Source: Pyricularia pennisetigena (Eukaryota; Ascomycota; Sordariomycetes; Magnaporthales; Pyriculariaceae). From it: DNA of 64,000 nucleotides. Position numbers and translations under genes: made by a program. The stretch covers positions 1,410,549 to 1,474,548 of the forward strand of contig NW_021940920.1 in assembly GCF_004337985.1 (NCBI RefSeq), in the 5' to 3' direction. Positions 44,923 to 56,075 of this stretch are shown in pieces (position 1 is the first letter of the stretch; the number at the start of each line of letters is the position of its first letter). Under the pieces are notes generated by a model, which was not told the origin of the DNA, did not search any database, and saw only the letters and a list, made by a program, of their open reading frames with translations.

Positions 44923-46007
44923 GATGTATGTTTGATTCGTTGACTGGGGATTAAACTTGGACATCGACGGAATGATAATGCCGCTAAGGTCCAAACAGTA
45001 AATATACAGAAATACGTCAAAAGGGAAGATGGAGATGATGAGCTGTGGTAGGTTTAGGTGATATGATAGAACGAAATCTCTCCCACTACTGACATTTTTA
45101 TTTGTGTTACTGAACAAGAAGCCAACTACAATCTGACCAACGTTTACTGTTTCTCGATCGAGCTGTGAGAAACCCAACAGAAGCCCATCCTTAGTGCCGT
45201 AAGTCTTGGTGGGAAACATGTCGTCAAAGATGGCACAAGAGAGCGTAGGCAGACAGCCTTGACCCTGTGACAAGCCATATCAGGGCCGATCGAGCCTAAG
45301 ATTAGTACATGCTTAGTAAAATATATAGAAAGCTGTTTGTATCCTTTGACAGGTCCCAGGACCATGTTTATGGCTGTTTTTGTTTCTCGAGAGGACAAAT
45401 AAAGAACAAACCAAAAAGGATGCCTGGAGTCTAAACCACAAGCAGCGGTATGCTAGTCTAGCGTAGTATTTTTGCATTTTTTATACACTTGTTACTGACT
45501 CGCCCCTCGAATCCGAGTCATTTTTGACCCCAGTGTGCTGGGTCATCGCCGAGCCCCGCCTCCTTGACACCATTGTGATTAATTGGCGGCTGCCAAAGAT
45601 AGGATTGTATGTCGCCTAATCCGAACTCCGGACGATAGATCTCAAGTAGGCAAATCGACAAGGAACTTTGACCTTGATTCGACAGCCAGCAGCACATCAG
45701 GTGCCAAGGTCGTATTATGACTGACGGGCTGTTGGGTGGTGCCCGAATGAGTTTATATCAGCATTTGATCTTGCATATACCCTGGGCGAAAGGGGCTGGA
45801 GAAGGTCCCAGCTGACGAACATCTAGCCAGGCTTTTGCGAAAGGGCATTTAATACACCTTCAAAATATTTCCTGCGTATAAAAGTACTTGCGACCTTTCT
45901 ATTTGCCTGTCGCTCATTGCTAGTTAAAATCACTTGGGGAACTGGGGGTTTTTTTTTTCTTTTTTTTTTTTTTTTTTTTTTTTAGTTTACCTTAGTGTTG
46001 AAACAAA
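44923..46007. other. Intergenic region
   Basis: No gene is recognised. A pyrimidine tract dominated by T (about 45951-45983) stands just before the 46008 start. Confidence 0.4.
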
Positions 46008-46549
46008 ATGTACGTTTGGGAGACGCTGAGCGACTGCTTCTGGTCCATAATATGGCCTCATCGACGAAATGGCACGGTAAGTCATCGGATTCCCCGACCC
46101 GACTCATCATACCCATGATCCCTGCCCCCCCTTTTTTTTGGAAGAAGAAGAAGAAGATGGTCTAAACCCACCCAACGCAGATGCAGTCACTAGAGCTGCA
46201 AATCCGAGTTCAGCAATCCATGTACGAGACTCAAAAGCGCCTAATGGAAGAAAACGGGGCCCCAACGAGGGAACAGATACATTTCGCGACCGCATGGGCA
46301 GATGCCACGCTGAAGTACGGCAAAGGCTTGATTACGGATCACTTCACCTGGAGGACAATTAGGGACGCGCGCGCCGAGTACGTCAAGGACTTGGAGGACC
46401 TCAATGAGAGCATGCGCGCACATCTTGTCGACGTGGGTGTCTTGGACCAGACTGTGTGGGAACCGGATGCAATCACGCTGGGCGACGGCTGGGAGGAGCA
46501 TGAGAACTCAACGGTGTCAAAGCAGGAGAAGAAATGGGTATCTGGGTAG
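46008..46549 (+). CDS. Small two-exon protein of unknown function
   Basis: Exon 1 is 46008-46076 and exon 2 is 46181-46549, joined across an intron with a perfect donor GTAAGT, branch-like TCTAAAC and acceptor CGCAG, in phase 0. The 145-residue product has no signal peptide; its first exon encodes an aromatic, hydrophobic start (MYVWETLSDCFWSIIW). The remainder is hydrophilic, likely helical (LELQIRVQQSMYETQKRL, then a long charged helix with WRTIRDARAEYVKDLEDL) and acidic toward the C-terminus. No family is recognised. The intron carries a GAA repeat. It could be an intracellular protein or a divergent effector. Well-formed splice sites argue that the gene is real. Confidence 0.55.
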
Positions 46550-47445
46550 TGCACGAACTGAAGTACTTGCCGACATTTTAGTTTGGCACTTGTTAATGTA
46601 TAAGCTTCCTCCTCGACTTGGAAATTTCCTGCTCAAGTTTTGAGGGCCTTTCAGTAGTCCCGCACATGATTCCCATGCAGTATGGCTCAGCACAGGTTTC
46701 CCTTACCCATCAGCGTCAGCTAAGACCGAGACGATGTTTCGGTTTTTATGTCATTTCTGAGCCAATGGCTCGATTCGCTCGACCCTGACCTCAACCGGCC
46801 GATCTGAAAGGCCTTTGAAGCCACTGTTGAATCATGTATTCGGGTCGGTGGGTCGCTTGAGACTTTTGCGGATGATGATACCTTTGAGGTCCTGGATGGG
46901 CCTGCTCTGCTGGGCACATTTAAAGACACACACTCTACATATTCTCAAGCACTGGGAGACCATATTCGACCCACCTTTCAATTTAGGGCAAGGTGTGCCC
47001 TATGGCCTCTACCCCTGCTTGAAAATTGAGACTGATATTACACGTTCGGGAACTAGACACTGTAGCCGTATACGCGAAACAAAAAGTATTTTGTTATTGA
47101 AAAAGCGCATTCTATTTTGCATAATCTCAAAGACTGAGCAGAGCAGAAGGAATGATGGGGACTCCTTCTACAAAATTATTAATAGCTAGGTAATATTTAA
47201 CCGTGTTTTGAAATGAGTGGCTACAAGTCTTTCCGCTAAGAATCCCAGCATTAAACCGTCATTGCTTTATCAGGACAATATCTAGACGGTTAGCGAAAAG
47301 TCCACTTTCTGCCCGACCCGTGCATAGCTTCCGGTCCTATTGATGGCCCGCGGCTATGTGGTGTATTTTTCTCTCCCGAAGCTATACAATACGGGCAATA
47401 AGGTTAGAGTCAAGATCACAGTCTCAATATGCCTCATGTGGATTT
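46550..47445. other. Intergenic region
   Basis: Neutral to AT-rich sequence with no recognisable gene. Confidence 0.4.
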
Positions 47446-47751
47446 CTACCACGGGGATTCGAAAAAAAAGGAATAGACACTAACCTCCGAGGTCTTAATA
47501 GTGTAACCCAGTGGTATGTTATCCCACCATCTTACGCATTGCAGAAGAAAAATGTACCGCGTTTCACCGCTAATCTGGATCGGGATGATTCCATTGAAAT
47601 GAGCATAAATTCTTATATGAGGCTCTTCTCCCTTGTGCCCAATGTCAACGGCACAGTCGTATTCCTTTTTGTGGGCTGTGGATGCAGCCGAGCCCGCATT
47701 GACAGCGGAACTGGCCGCTGTGATAAGAGCCATGACATGTCTGGAATGCAT
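47446..47751 (-). CDS. Small secreted MAX-like effector candidate
   Basis: A 101-residue protein with a leader (about 1-24; VMALITAASSAVNAGSAAS as its hydrophobic core). The mature part has a strand-like YDCAVDI (Cys33), alternating hydrophobic strands (HIRIYA, IIPIQI), a second cysteine in FLLQCVRWW (Cys72), and seven residues later IPLGYTIKTSEV (79-90). The same order, spacing and motif occur in the 16580 protein, where the motif also falls at 79-90. This is the best evidence for a local paralogue family of MAX type. It is transcribed away from the broken copy at 47952. The fold is inferred. Confidence 0.6.
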   Translation of the reverse strand: MHSRHVMALITAASSAVNAGSAASTAHKKEYDCAVDIGHKGEEPHIRIYAHFNGIIPIQISGETRYIFLLQCVRWWDNIPLGYTIKTSEVSVYSFFFESPW

Positions 47752-47951
47752 GATATTCTCGGGCTCCTATGTATTTAATCAAAGTTGAATGGAGAAAACA
47801 GTAACTGGAACTTGATGCGAAGAGATTTTTTTTAGAAATGAAGATGGTTCCAACGGCCGAAATAGCAAGCGTCCAAGCGTATCATGAGGCGTTTTCGAAG
47901 GGAAGCACGCCTTTAAATTTGAAAACTTACATCTACAATAACTCATATGAT

Positions 47952-48254
47952 ATGAAAAAAAAACTCTTCTTCTCTGCCAAACTTGGAGCGATATCTGGGC
48001 AAGTAAGCTCAGTTTATAAAAAGGAAGGGAAATACCCAAGGATTACCCCTTGCATTGTCGGATTCGAATGTGGGCAGAGACACGAACATCTGTGGATAAA
48101 TCTGCCCTGTGAAGCTGTCCCCGTCAAGCTTCCCGAACAAGTTACCGAGTTTACCTAGTGGGAAAGATCGAAAACCAATATAACCGCAGATCGAAATCCC
48201 GAATTGGAATTTGAAGTTCACATTTCCGGTGTCGGTACAGATAAACCTAGGTGA
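47952..48254 (+). pseudogene. Broken paralogue of the 47446 effector candidate
   Basis: From the ATG at 47952 the frame runs 68 codons to a TAG at 48156-48158, and the same frame continues open to a TGA at 48252-48254, 100 codons in total, close to the 99-101 residues of its relatives. Before the stop lies TPCIVGFECGQRHEHLWI, alignable with YDCAVDIGHKGEEPHIRI of 47446. After the stop lies NPELEFEVHI at codons 82-91, where relatives have the P-x-G motif. The leader (MKKKLFFSAKLGAISG) is weak. I read it as a paralogue inactivated by one stop. A short 68-residue product or readthrough is possible. Confidence 0.45.
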
Positions 48255-49450
48255 CCCTAAATTACCCTGGCAAACAGTCGCAAGGTGACGGTAGTGGAAG
48301 AGTTGAAAAGGCCGTATGCCATGGAAACCTGGGAAACTATTTTTTGTCCAAATCAATCCCATTCAAAGCCGAGCATGTTTGTTTTTCTTTTTTTGCTGCC
48401 AAGTAAGACTCTTGTCCTTCTTTCTTGTAAAAAAAAAACAAAACGGCCAGGGTTTTCGGACTGGGCGGTATTATAAATAGCAATTCCATGTTCAATACGA
48501 ACCGACACCGCAAAGGTTAATTGAAGGGATGATAAATTGTCAAAGGTAAACAAATGCATTCTTAGACCTCCAGAATTTTACCACTGGACTGTGCCCGGCG
48601 AGAGACAGGTTGGAACCTTGGGTTTGCAACTTTGATTCCTAGTGCAAGCTTTTTACAACCTACAATCCAGGATGATACATTTCTCCTTGGCGAAACCTTT
48701 CATCCAAGTCAAGTTTGGGTGCCGAACTTGCCTTTCTCCCCCTTTTCTATCCATTCGGAAGATATAGTCATGGGGGCAATGCAAATCAGGATACTTTGGA
48801 AACGGACAAGGAATAACGACACGGGAAGCTGCACTACAGCACCTGTCCAAAAATAACGCAGCGATCCCAAAATCACACCAAAACTCGCGGGTTTCAACAA
48901 CGGATAATTTAATAAATTTAGAATTTTGCCAAATAAGAAACTTCTCAAACCATAGTTGAGAACTTTATCCTTTTGAATATCAATTCAAGCAGATTTTGTT
49001 GTCAATTGAAATTGTGAATATAAATATAAACGAACAAAGACTGAAAAATTACCGTTACAACGGGTTACAGGGGATATATAATAAATGCAGTTTTTTTTTT
49101 AAAGTTTTACCATTTTTATTTCCAAACTTCACTAATCATATAATTCGAAAGCAATTGAATTAAAGTTATAGCATATATTTATTTTATTAAACTTCTATCT
49201 GAGTTTCAGAATACGAATTAGCAACTCCTGTATTGGAAAAGTTATGGCTTTGTGAAAATAATGATTTTTGGTGTAATTTTGGGATCGTTGCGCTATTTTT
49301 GGCCAAGTGCTGTAAGGGCATAGTTCAAAGCACTTCGGATTCTCTACGTTTTCCGCATTACCTGCTTCTAGCAACTCTCACTGAGCATAATTTCTCCGTG
49401 AACCGTCGTCCCTCTCATCCAGATCTCACTATTAACGGAGTTCTGGTGGC
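48255..49450. other. AT-rich intergenic block
   Basis: No gene is recognised. The part at 48.9-49.25 kb is strongly A+T-rich, like the RIP-affected blocks. Confidence 0.45.
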
Positions 49451-49913
49451 CAAGGCATTCCAAACTCACCCACGGGGCTCGCAGCGGCCCAAATTGGTGG
49501 GGCGGGTGACCCGTGGGGGGGTTTAATTATTCAAAGGTGGGGTGGCCCAGCCCGGTTCACAACTGAACGCGGGTTTTTTTTTTTTTTTTTGGCAAGCCGC
49601 AGGCCCCCGTGCAAAACCCGTAAAATTTTGGATTTCGCGTATCAGTATTAGTAGTTCTGCTGATTGAAACATAATATCAAATTGAATATTATGCCTAAAG
49701 TATAAAATATAAAATAAACTTACTAAACTTTTATTTTATATTCGTTTCTATAGAAAAACCCGCGTATTACCCAATTCGGGTTGAGCCCGCCTGCCCACGG
49801 GCCCCCATTAACCCGCCAAAAAAACCCGTGGGCCTTTACGGGCCCCCGCCAAAAGCCCATGGACTGGTGGGCCCGGCGGGGCTAAACCTGTTTTCGGGTT
49901 TTGACAGGCCTTA
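49451..49913 (-). mobile_element. Reverse copy of the TAAGGC element
   Basis: Read on the minus strand it begins TAAGGCCTGTCAAAACCCG at 49913 and ends at 49451, where the plus strand shows AAGGCATTCCAAAC, the partner end. GC-rich arms and an A+T centre agree with the copies at 29585 and 32593. Flanks CTGGTGGC (49443-49450) and CCGGTGGC (from 49914) differ at one base, a likely 8-base target-site duplication, as hAT elements make. Confidence 0.7.
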
Positions 49914-51760
49914 CCGGTGGCCCAAACAGGCCATACTGGAAGACTCCGGAGCCTAATTTGGATATAATCCGGAACCATCCAGTCGAAACATCGAATACGG
50001 GGTGGTGGGAGATGGATTCCTTATCACATCGTCTGGCTGGGGTATGGTGCCAGGTAATATCTGCCACTCCGAGCACTACCTCCACGAGGGCTTGCTCATG
50101 TTATTTGATCTGACACTATCCCATTTTTTCTCTAAATCCATTCACCCTCGAGAAAGACATGGTGGCTCAAGACGTGTTGTTTCACCCATGGCATAACTGC
50201 AAAAACGGGTAAATCCGACTTGGCGCCTGCAGATGGCAATACTGAGCCGTCCGAGGAGCAACAAACAGTGTCAGCCCGACGTTCTTGCGCATGGTCAATG
50301 CATAGGGCGGCTACACAATCGGGCTGTATCTTTGCGCAGGTCGGCAATGCGCAGTACGCTGCACCTCTTGGGGTTGGCGCTGAATGGCCTTGCGTCCCAG
50401 GCCTAGAACAAAACGACCTACTCAGCCACCTGAACTGTGATGCAAGCTGCTTTGGCTAGGGCCATGTACAACGGCCGCGTGTCACAACCTAGAGTCCTCA
50501 AGCGGATGCTTTGATTTTTTGTGAACTTTGTTTCCCGAAACCGGGCCGTCGTACAAGGGAAAGCCTTGCAAGCCTGTGCCCAGCGCGAGACCCGGTTCTT
50601 CACTCAAAAATAAACTAGTATTCTCGAGAAGCAGCAGTTTTGGCGTAGCACAGTTAGACGGCGGTCAAGTGAGAATTAAAGGATTAAATATGAGGTATTA
50701 CTCGACGGGAATCACGCTGCGGTTTTGATGCCGCTGGATCCGTCGGTCTAGCCCAGCCAAATTGGGGCGGTACTAGCATTAGGTTTCGCGACCTGGCATG
50801 TATGACAAGTTGACAACATGCGCTCCAACGGTTGACAAAGTTTCCCTTCTCCAACCCAAAATTTCCCCTCTCCAATTCAAAATTATTTTGGAATTCCTTC
50901 CGCAAAATCGTCGACAGTTTCCAGTCATTAACTCTCCTCACCTTTCAATCAAGATCAAGTTTGCCAACCGAATCCCGGTCAACCTTTTGGCCGCCTTCGC
51001 TATGGGAATCCCTACCACCCCCACCGAGACCGAGTCTGCCCTCCAAATTCGCCAGACGAGGCGCTGCCGTCTTTTAGCCGGTACCACCCATCTGAAGTCG
51101 CAACCGGCACCTGCAGCGGCAAGGGCCCATACACCGTCGCCGTCGACAGACAGATAAAAAGTCGGTGTGGCAATGACACGAGCGGCCGCGCTAGCCGGGA
51201 TACACCTCTAAGCACCGAGGTTAGCTCCGGAGTCGAGTCAGGGCATGAATGGCCATTTCCGGGCTTTTATGCATGGCGACGAGAGGGATCGGCCAGGCCG
51301 GGACTCGGATCCATGACGCCGAGGTGTGCAAAGCCGTCTATATAAGGCGGGCTTTTTGCACCACCTCATTGAGCGGGGTCTGTCCTCGGAGCTCAGTGTA
51401 GACCATTTGAGATATCCGGTCCACGCTAGTATTAGCTACTGTTCCCATACACTTGTGAGTGCAATGAGAGGGGAGGCGGGAGATCCATCTCGGATCGAGG
51501 CGGTTAGATCTTTTTTCTGACCCAGTATTATTGCTGTTCTGGGGTGCCGCTGCTGGATGAAGTATTTTCATTCAGGTGCATATCCTTTTGGCCTTTGGCC
51601 ACACAGTCAATGATATCGGAAATCAATGATCTTGTTGCTCTGCCTCCGATGGACCCTTGGGGACCAAGAGTACACCTCGAGAGTCCAGTTCGCAAAATGA
51701 ACGAGTCCCTAGTAACGTAGCTCGAACGGCTACTCTTGGTATGCCGCATTTTTTTTTTCC
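49914..51760. other. Region with no confident gene
   Basis: Mostly neutral composition. Around 50960-51150 a frame has a leader-like stretch (KFANRIPVNLLAAFAMGIP) with no ATG at its start, and a second frame directly after it has SEVATGTCSGKGPYTVAV; this could be a decayed secreted-protein gene with a lost start and a frameshift, but the evidence is thin. Confidence 0.3.
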
Positions 51761-53712
51761 TCATCGCCATATGTTGCTCACAGTCGCAGTGGTCTGAGAA
51801 ATCGGTGGAGTGTAGAATCGATTCGGATCGCTCTCCCAAGTCATGGCGCCCGAGCTGGACACCTTGACAAACTTGTACTGAACCGTCCGTCCGGGCATCA
51901 TCGGCAGTGTGATGTTCCATATCGGGTTGCCCGAGGTGTACCGTGAAGCAGACAGCGCGGGTGCGCTTGACACATTCCAGTTGCCCAGCTGCGCGTTGCT
52001 GCCGACGATCTTGATCGTGTCGCCGGGCACTGTCACCACTCGCTCCGTGAACGACACGGCCACTGTTGTGGGGCAGGCTGTATTGGCTGTATTGTTTGCG
52101 GCGTTGGTCGTGGTGTTGGTCCAGGTGAGCGGCGTCGTCACGTTGGTCGGCCTCGCAGCGCTCGTTGTCGGGGTGGTCGAGGCTAACAGTACGACCGGCT
52201 GGCCGTTGACCACGTCGATGCAGGCCCGACCGTTACCGTCCGAGTACACAGAGGCGCCGCCGCCGTAGACGTCCTCCCAGTGGCCGTTCGCCCTCGTCGT
52301 GTTGAAGCAGTACTGAGTGCTAGAGCAGTAGCCTGCGTTCGTGGTGAGGACAATCAGCTTTCCTCCTGCGCGGCTCCATGCATAAGCATTGTCCGTCACG
52401 AGCAGGTGCTTGTGGTCGTTGCCGTCCAGACCGCCGGCTGCCTTGCGTGCGGCGTTGAGCTTGCCGATGGATCGGTGCAGCGTCGTGTTGGTCTTGAAGC
52501 CACTGCGCCACAAATCCTCGCGGTTGGCAGGGTCGTCGCCACCCACGTACCCTTGCTCGGTCCCGTAGTACAGGATAGGGATGCCACGGGAGAGAAAGAC
52601 AAAGGCCAGCGCGTTCTGCAGAAGCGTCTGGTCGTTGGTCTGGTTCAGCCAGCGAGGGTTGTCGTGGTTGTCCAGGAAGGTGCCCAGCGCTGCGGGATCG
52701 GGGAAAGACAACGTGATGTTGTCCATGATGTCGACTAGCTCCTGGGGCGAGTTGCCCTGCTGGTAGAACCTGTTCATGGGGTAATAGACGGCATAGTTGA
52801 GCAGCCCAGGCATCAGATCCGCATACCCGGCCAGGTATGATGGGTCCCCGCTGAAGACCTCGCCGATGGCGTAAGCGCCTATGGAAGAGACGAAGCCGGG
52901 CCAAAAGCTCTTCTCAACGTGCTTCACCGTGTCGATACGTACTCCATCGAAGCTGTACTCTTTGACAAGCCAGCTAACCCAGGTGTTCAGGAGTGTTCGT
53001 ATCCCGGAGCTTTGCGTGTTAATGTCCGGGAGGTTGGCGACCCGGCAGTTCTCAACAATGGTTTGATTCGACGAGTCAATGGTGCAGTTCGAGTGGTATG
53101 AAGAGGCTTGGTTCAGCGGTACTGGGCGGTTGTCGGATATGTTCCCCGGTCCCATGTGATTTGCCACCACATCAACCATAACATATATGCCCTAAAGTAG
53201 TGGGTAAGCAAATTGTAAAAAAAAAAAACCAACAGACTAACTAACTAGTTCATATGCAACGGGGAAGCGCACTTTTGAGTGGGCCGCGCTGACGAGGCTT
53301 TTCAAGTCGGCGGCACTGCCATAGTTGGAGTTGATGGCGTACAAGTCCTGGGCCCAGTAGCCGTGGTATCCATCTGCTTTGTCTGTACATGTACAAGTCG
53401 TCAGTTACAGTCAAGTCAGGCAGGTGGAGAGAAAAGACGCGACATACTGCTGACGACAGGATTGATCCAGATGGCGTCAAAGCCCAAGCCTTTGATGTAG
53501 TCGAGTTTCGACTCGAGGCCCTTGAAGGTGCCGCCACAGTATTTGCTCAAGTTGCTGCACGAGACGCCGCCAGTATCGTTACTGCTGCGGGCGACACGAT
53601 CCGTCAGGGCAAAGTATATGCTGCGAGACTTCCAGGCGGCTGTATCTGCAGCATGCACCAGAGTGGCGATCTGGAGGAGGAAGGTGACCAAGACTCTGAA
53701 GAAGAAAAACAT
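51761..53712 (-). CDS. Secreted alpha-amylase GH13 with CBM20
   Basis: Three exons: 53712-53448, 53382-53273 and 53191-51761, giving 601 residues. Intron 1 has GTATGT...ACAG; intron 2 has an unusual GTGCGC donor but joins HSK to GIYVMVDVVANHMG exactly as the family requires. The protein hydrolyses internal alpha-1,4 bonds of starch outside the cell. Signal peptide is about 1-21. Conserved blocks are DVVANHMG (132-139), GVRIDTVKHV with nucleophile Asp212, AIGEVFSG with acid Glu236, and FLDNHDNPR with Asp302. A Thr/Asn-rich linker (about 470-495) leads to a C-terminal starch-binding CBM20 (about 497-601; GSNAQLGNWNVSSAPALS, YKFVKVSSSG). All catalytic residues are present. It shares its promoter region with the divergent LPMO gene. 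A TATATATAG lies about 90 bases upstream. Confidence 0.93.
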
Positions 53713-54860
53713 TTTGATCGGCGGGCCGCTTCTTGACGAATCTTTAGAGCTATCGCTTTCGGTTACACTTTGTCAAAGAATAACCTATAAAGGCGATATA
53801 TATAGCTGACCCTCCCTCCTTTGCCCCGATTGAAATGTGAATCTCAAAAGGCACAATGGTTTAACGAATCGCCATTCGTGGAAGCAAAACGACGAGGCGC
53901 GAGGACAATTCTTGGCGGCCAGCAACACTAGTTTAAAAGCATTCGCTGCTTGTTTCAGGAGGCGAAAAAAATAGACCTCCGCCCATTAAAAAAAGAAATT
54001 GGATTCGGAACTCAATTGGCTGTCTTGACTCGATGGTCTGTACCGGTATCACCCTTGGACGGTAAAGCACTCAACATGAGAAAGAGACCATCCCCAAAGG
54101 GGCACTCTTGTTTTTTTTTTTTCAACGGTCCAAAGAGGTCTTTGCAGTTTTTTTTTCTGCATGTCAAAAATCGATCATGGTGTCAAATCCAGAGCTTGAG
54201 CCATTTAAAATTCACTGCCAACGGCACGCACCTGGTTCGGGCCGAATGTGTCGCATGGAGACAGATGCCTCGTGCCACGCCACCCACGCAACCTAAAATT
54301 TGAGCCTTTTTTGGGCAAGTAATTCGCTGCGGGGTGCGGAGAAGACGACGGGGTTTATGCCAGAACAAGCAGCTTATACTCGGGCTTCGTAGTCGCGGTT
54401 TTCTTTCAGACTAACTTGTGCCGTTTCCGGAGTCATGTCCGCCTGGAGTAGCTCATAAAAAAATACAAAATAAAAATAAAAAGTCCGCCTCCCGCATGCC
54501 AACTGTCGGAGTTTCCTGTGCAGGCGCGGTGCGGAGGGAGGACAATTAATCTAAATTTCGGGCCTTTCCCAACATCAAGTGAACCCATGCTTGTGACCCC
54601 GACAGGTCTTGCAGATTTTTAACGTCGTGTGGGGTAATGAGTGTAATTCACGATGGCACGACGACCATGATGACGAAGAGGAGTGATTATATAGCGATAC
54701 TGTCCCCCATGGGCCATGGCATACTGTGACGATAAATATGACCAGAGCCAGGCCACCCCGAGACTTTGATGCTCTTTGTTAATCACAGCAGAGAAGATTG
54801 GCCCCGCCCGTATTTGGGTTCTGTAACTATACTTTGACAACTGCTCTGGCCAACTGCATC
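53713..54860. promoter_or_regulatory. Divergent promoter of the amylase and LPMO genes
   Basis: A 1.15 kb region without a gene separates the two starts. Candidate TATA boxes are ATATATATA at about 53796 for the amylase and ATTATATAG at about 54686 for the LPMO. CGG-rich clusters occur at 54330-54350, 54427-54440 and 54505-54535, but no clean CGG-N8-CGG site of the AmyR type was found by eye. Co-regulation by starch or maltose is inferred from gene content only. Confidence 0.55.
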
Positions 54861-56075
54861 ATGAAGTGGTCTGTCGTTCAATCTCTTGCGCTGGCCTCGG
54901 GCGTCCAGGCCCATGGCTACCTCTCACTACCCATGAGCCGGACCGGGCTCAACGCTCAAGCTGGACCAGACACTTGTCCGGAGTGCACCATCCTCGAGCC
55001 GGTCACGGCTTGGCCCACCCTCGACTCGGCCCAGGTCGGCCGCACAGGACCGTGCGGCTACAACGCCCGCGTCAGCGTCGACTACAACCAGCCCGGGCCC
55101 CGCTGGGGGACGGCCCCGGTGGCGACCTACAAGGGCGGCGACGTGGTCGACGTGCAGTGGTGCGTCGACAACAACGGCGACCACGGCGGCATGTTCAGCT
55201 ACCGCATCTGCCAAGACCAGGCCCTCGTCGACAAGTTCTTGACGCCAGGCTACCTGCCCACCGAGGCTGAGAAGCAGGCTGCCGAAGACTGCTTCAGGGC
55301 CGGCACCCTGCCCTGCACCGACGTCAGCGGGCAGTCGTGCGGTTTCAGCCCGGACTGCAGTCCAGGCCAGGCCTGTTGGAGGAACGACTGGTTCACGTGC
55401 AAGGGGTTCCAGGACACAAAGTGCAGGGGTGTTGACAACGCTCCGTTAAACTCTTGCTACACCAGCATCGCCGGCGGTTACACGGTAGGGCGCAACCCCC
55501 GCCCCCCACTCAGATTTGCCCCCAGCCCATCAAATGCTTACGCAGGAAAACTCCATAAATAGGTCTCTTCGCGGATCAAAATCCCAAACTACGTTTCGAA
55601 CCACACCCTGCTGTCCTTCAAATGGAACTCGTTCCAGACGCCACAGATCTACCTGACCTGCGCCGACATCAAAATAACAGGCCCGGACTCCCCGGCCAAC
55701 CCGCCACCCACCACGACCAGCACGACGGCGAGCGCGCCACCCACGGGCTGCGCCACGCCGGCCGCGAGCGTGAGCGTCACCTTCCGGTCCAAGACGACCA
55801 CGGTGGTCGGGCAGACGGTCAAGATCGCCGGGTCCATAGCGCAGCTGGGCGGCTGGGACGCGTCCAAGGCGCCGGCCCTGTCCGCCTCTCAGTACACGGC
55901 TTCCGACCCCCTGTGGACCACCACCATCAGCCTGCCGGCCGGTGTGAGTTTCGAATACAAATTTATCAGGGTCGAGAGCAGCGGTGCGGTCACGTACGAG
56001 TCGGGTGCCAACAGGGCCTACACGGTGCCGCGGGGCTGCGCGGGAACGGCGACGGTGGATACGGCCTGGAAGTAG
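54861..56075 (+). CDS. AA13 starch-active lytic polysaccharide monooxygenase with CBM20
   Basis: Exons are 54861-55484 and 55563-56075 with a 78-base intron (GTAGGG...AATAG), joining GGYT to VSSRIK in phase; the product is 378 residues. It cleaves starch oxidatively and so assists amylases. A 17-residue signal peptide ends exactly before [13 protein letters not shown], leaving His18 as the N-terminal copper ligand (mature His1); the second ligand is His108 in [14 protein letters not shown] (mature 91); an axial Tyr is probably Tyr238 in [19 protein letters not shown] and [17 protein letters not shown] are characteristic of AA13. A Pro/Thr linker (about 248-270) leads to CBM20 (about 276-378; [18 protein letters not shown]). 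The start at 54861 is set by the signal peptide; an upstream in-frame ATG would bury it. Confidence 0.93.

Noticed and set aside
48009..48362. Minus-strand frame of 117 codons
   Set aside because: The opposite strand over the same bases aligns with the neighbouring effector candidate at 47446 on both sides of its stop, so this is more likely its shadow. It also lacks a leader.
53713..54860. AmyR-type CGG-N8-CGG sites in the divergent promoter
   Set aside because: CGG triplets are clustered but no pair with the exact spacing was found by eye; a motif scan would be needed.
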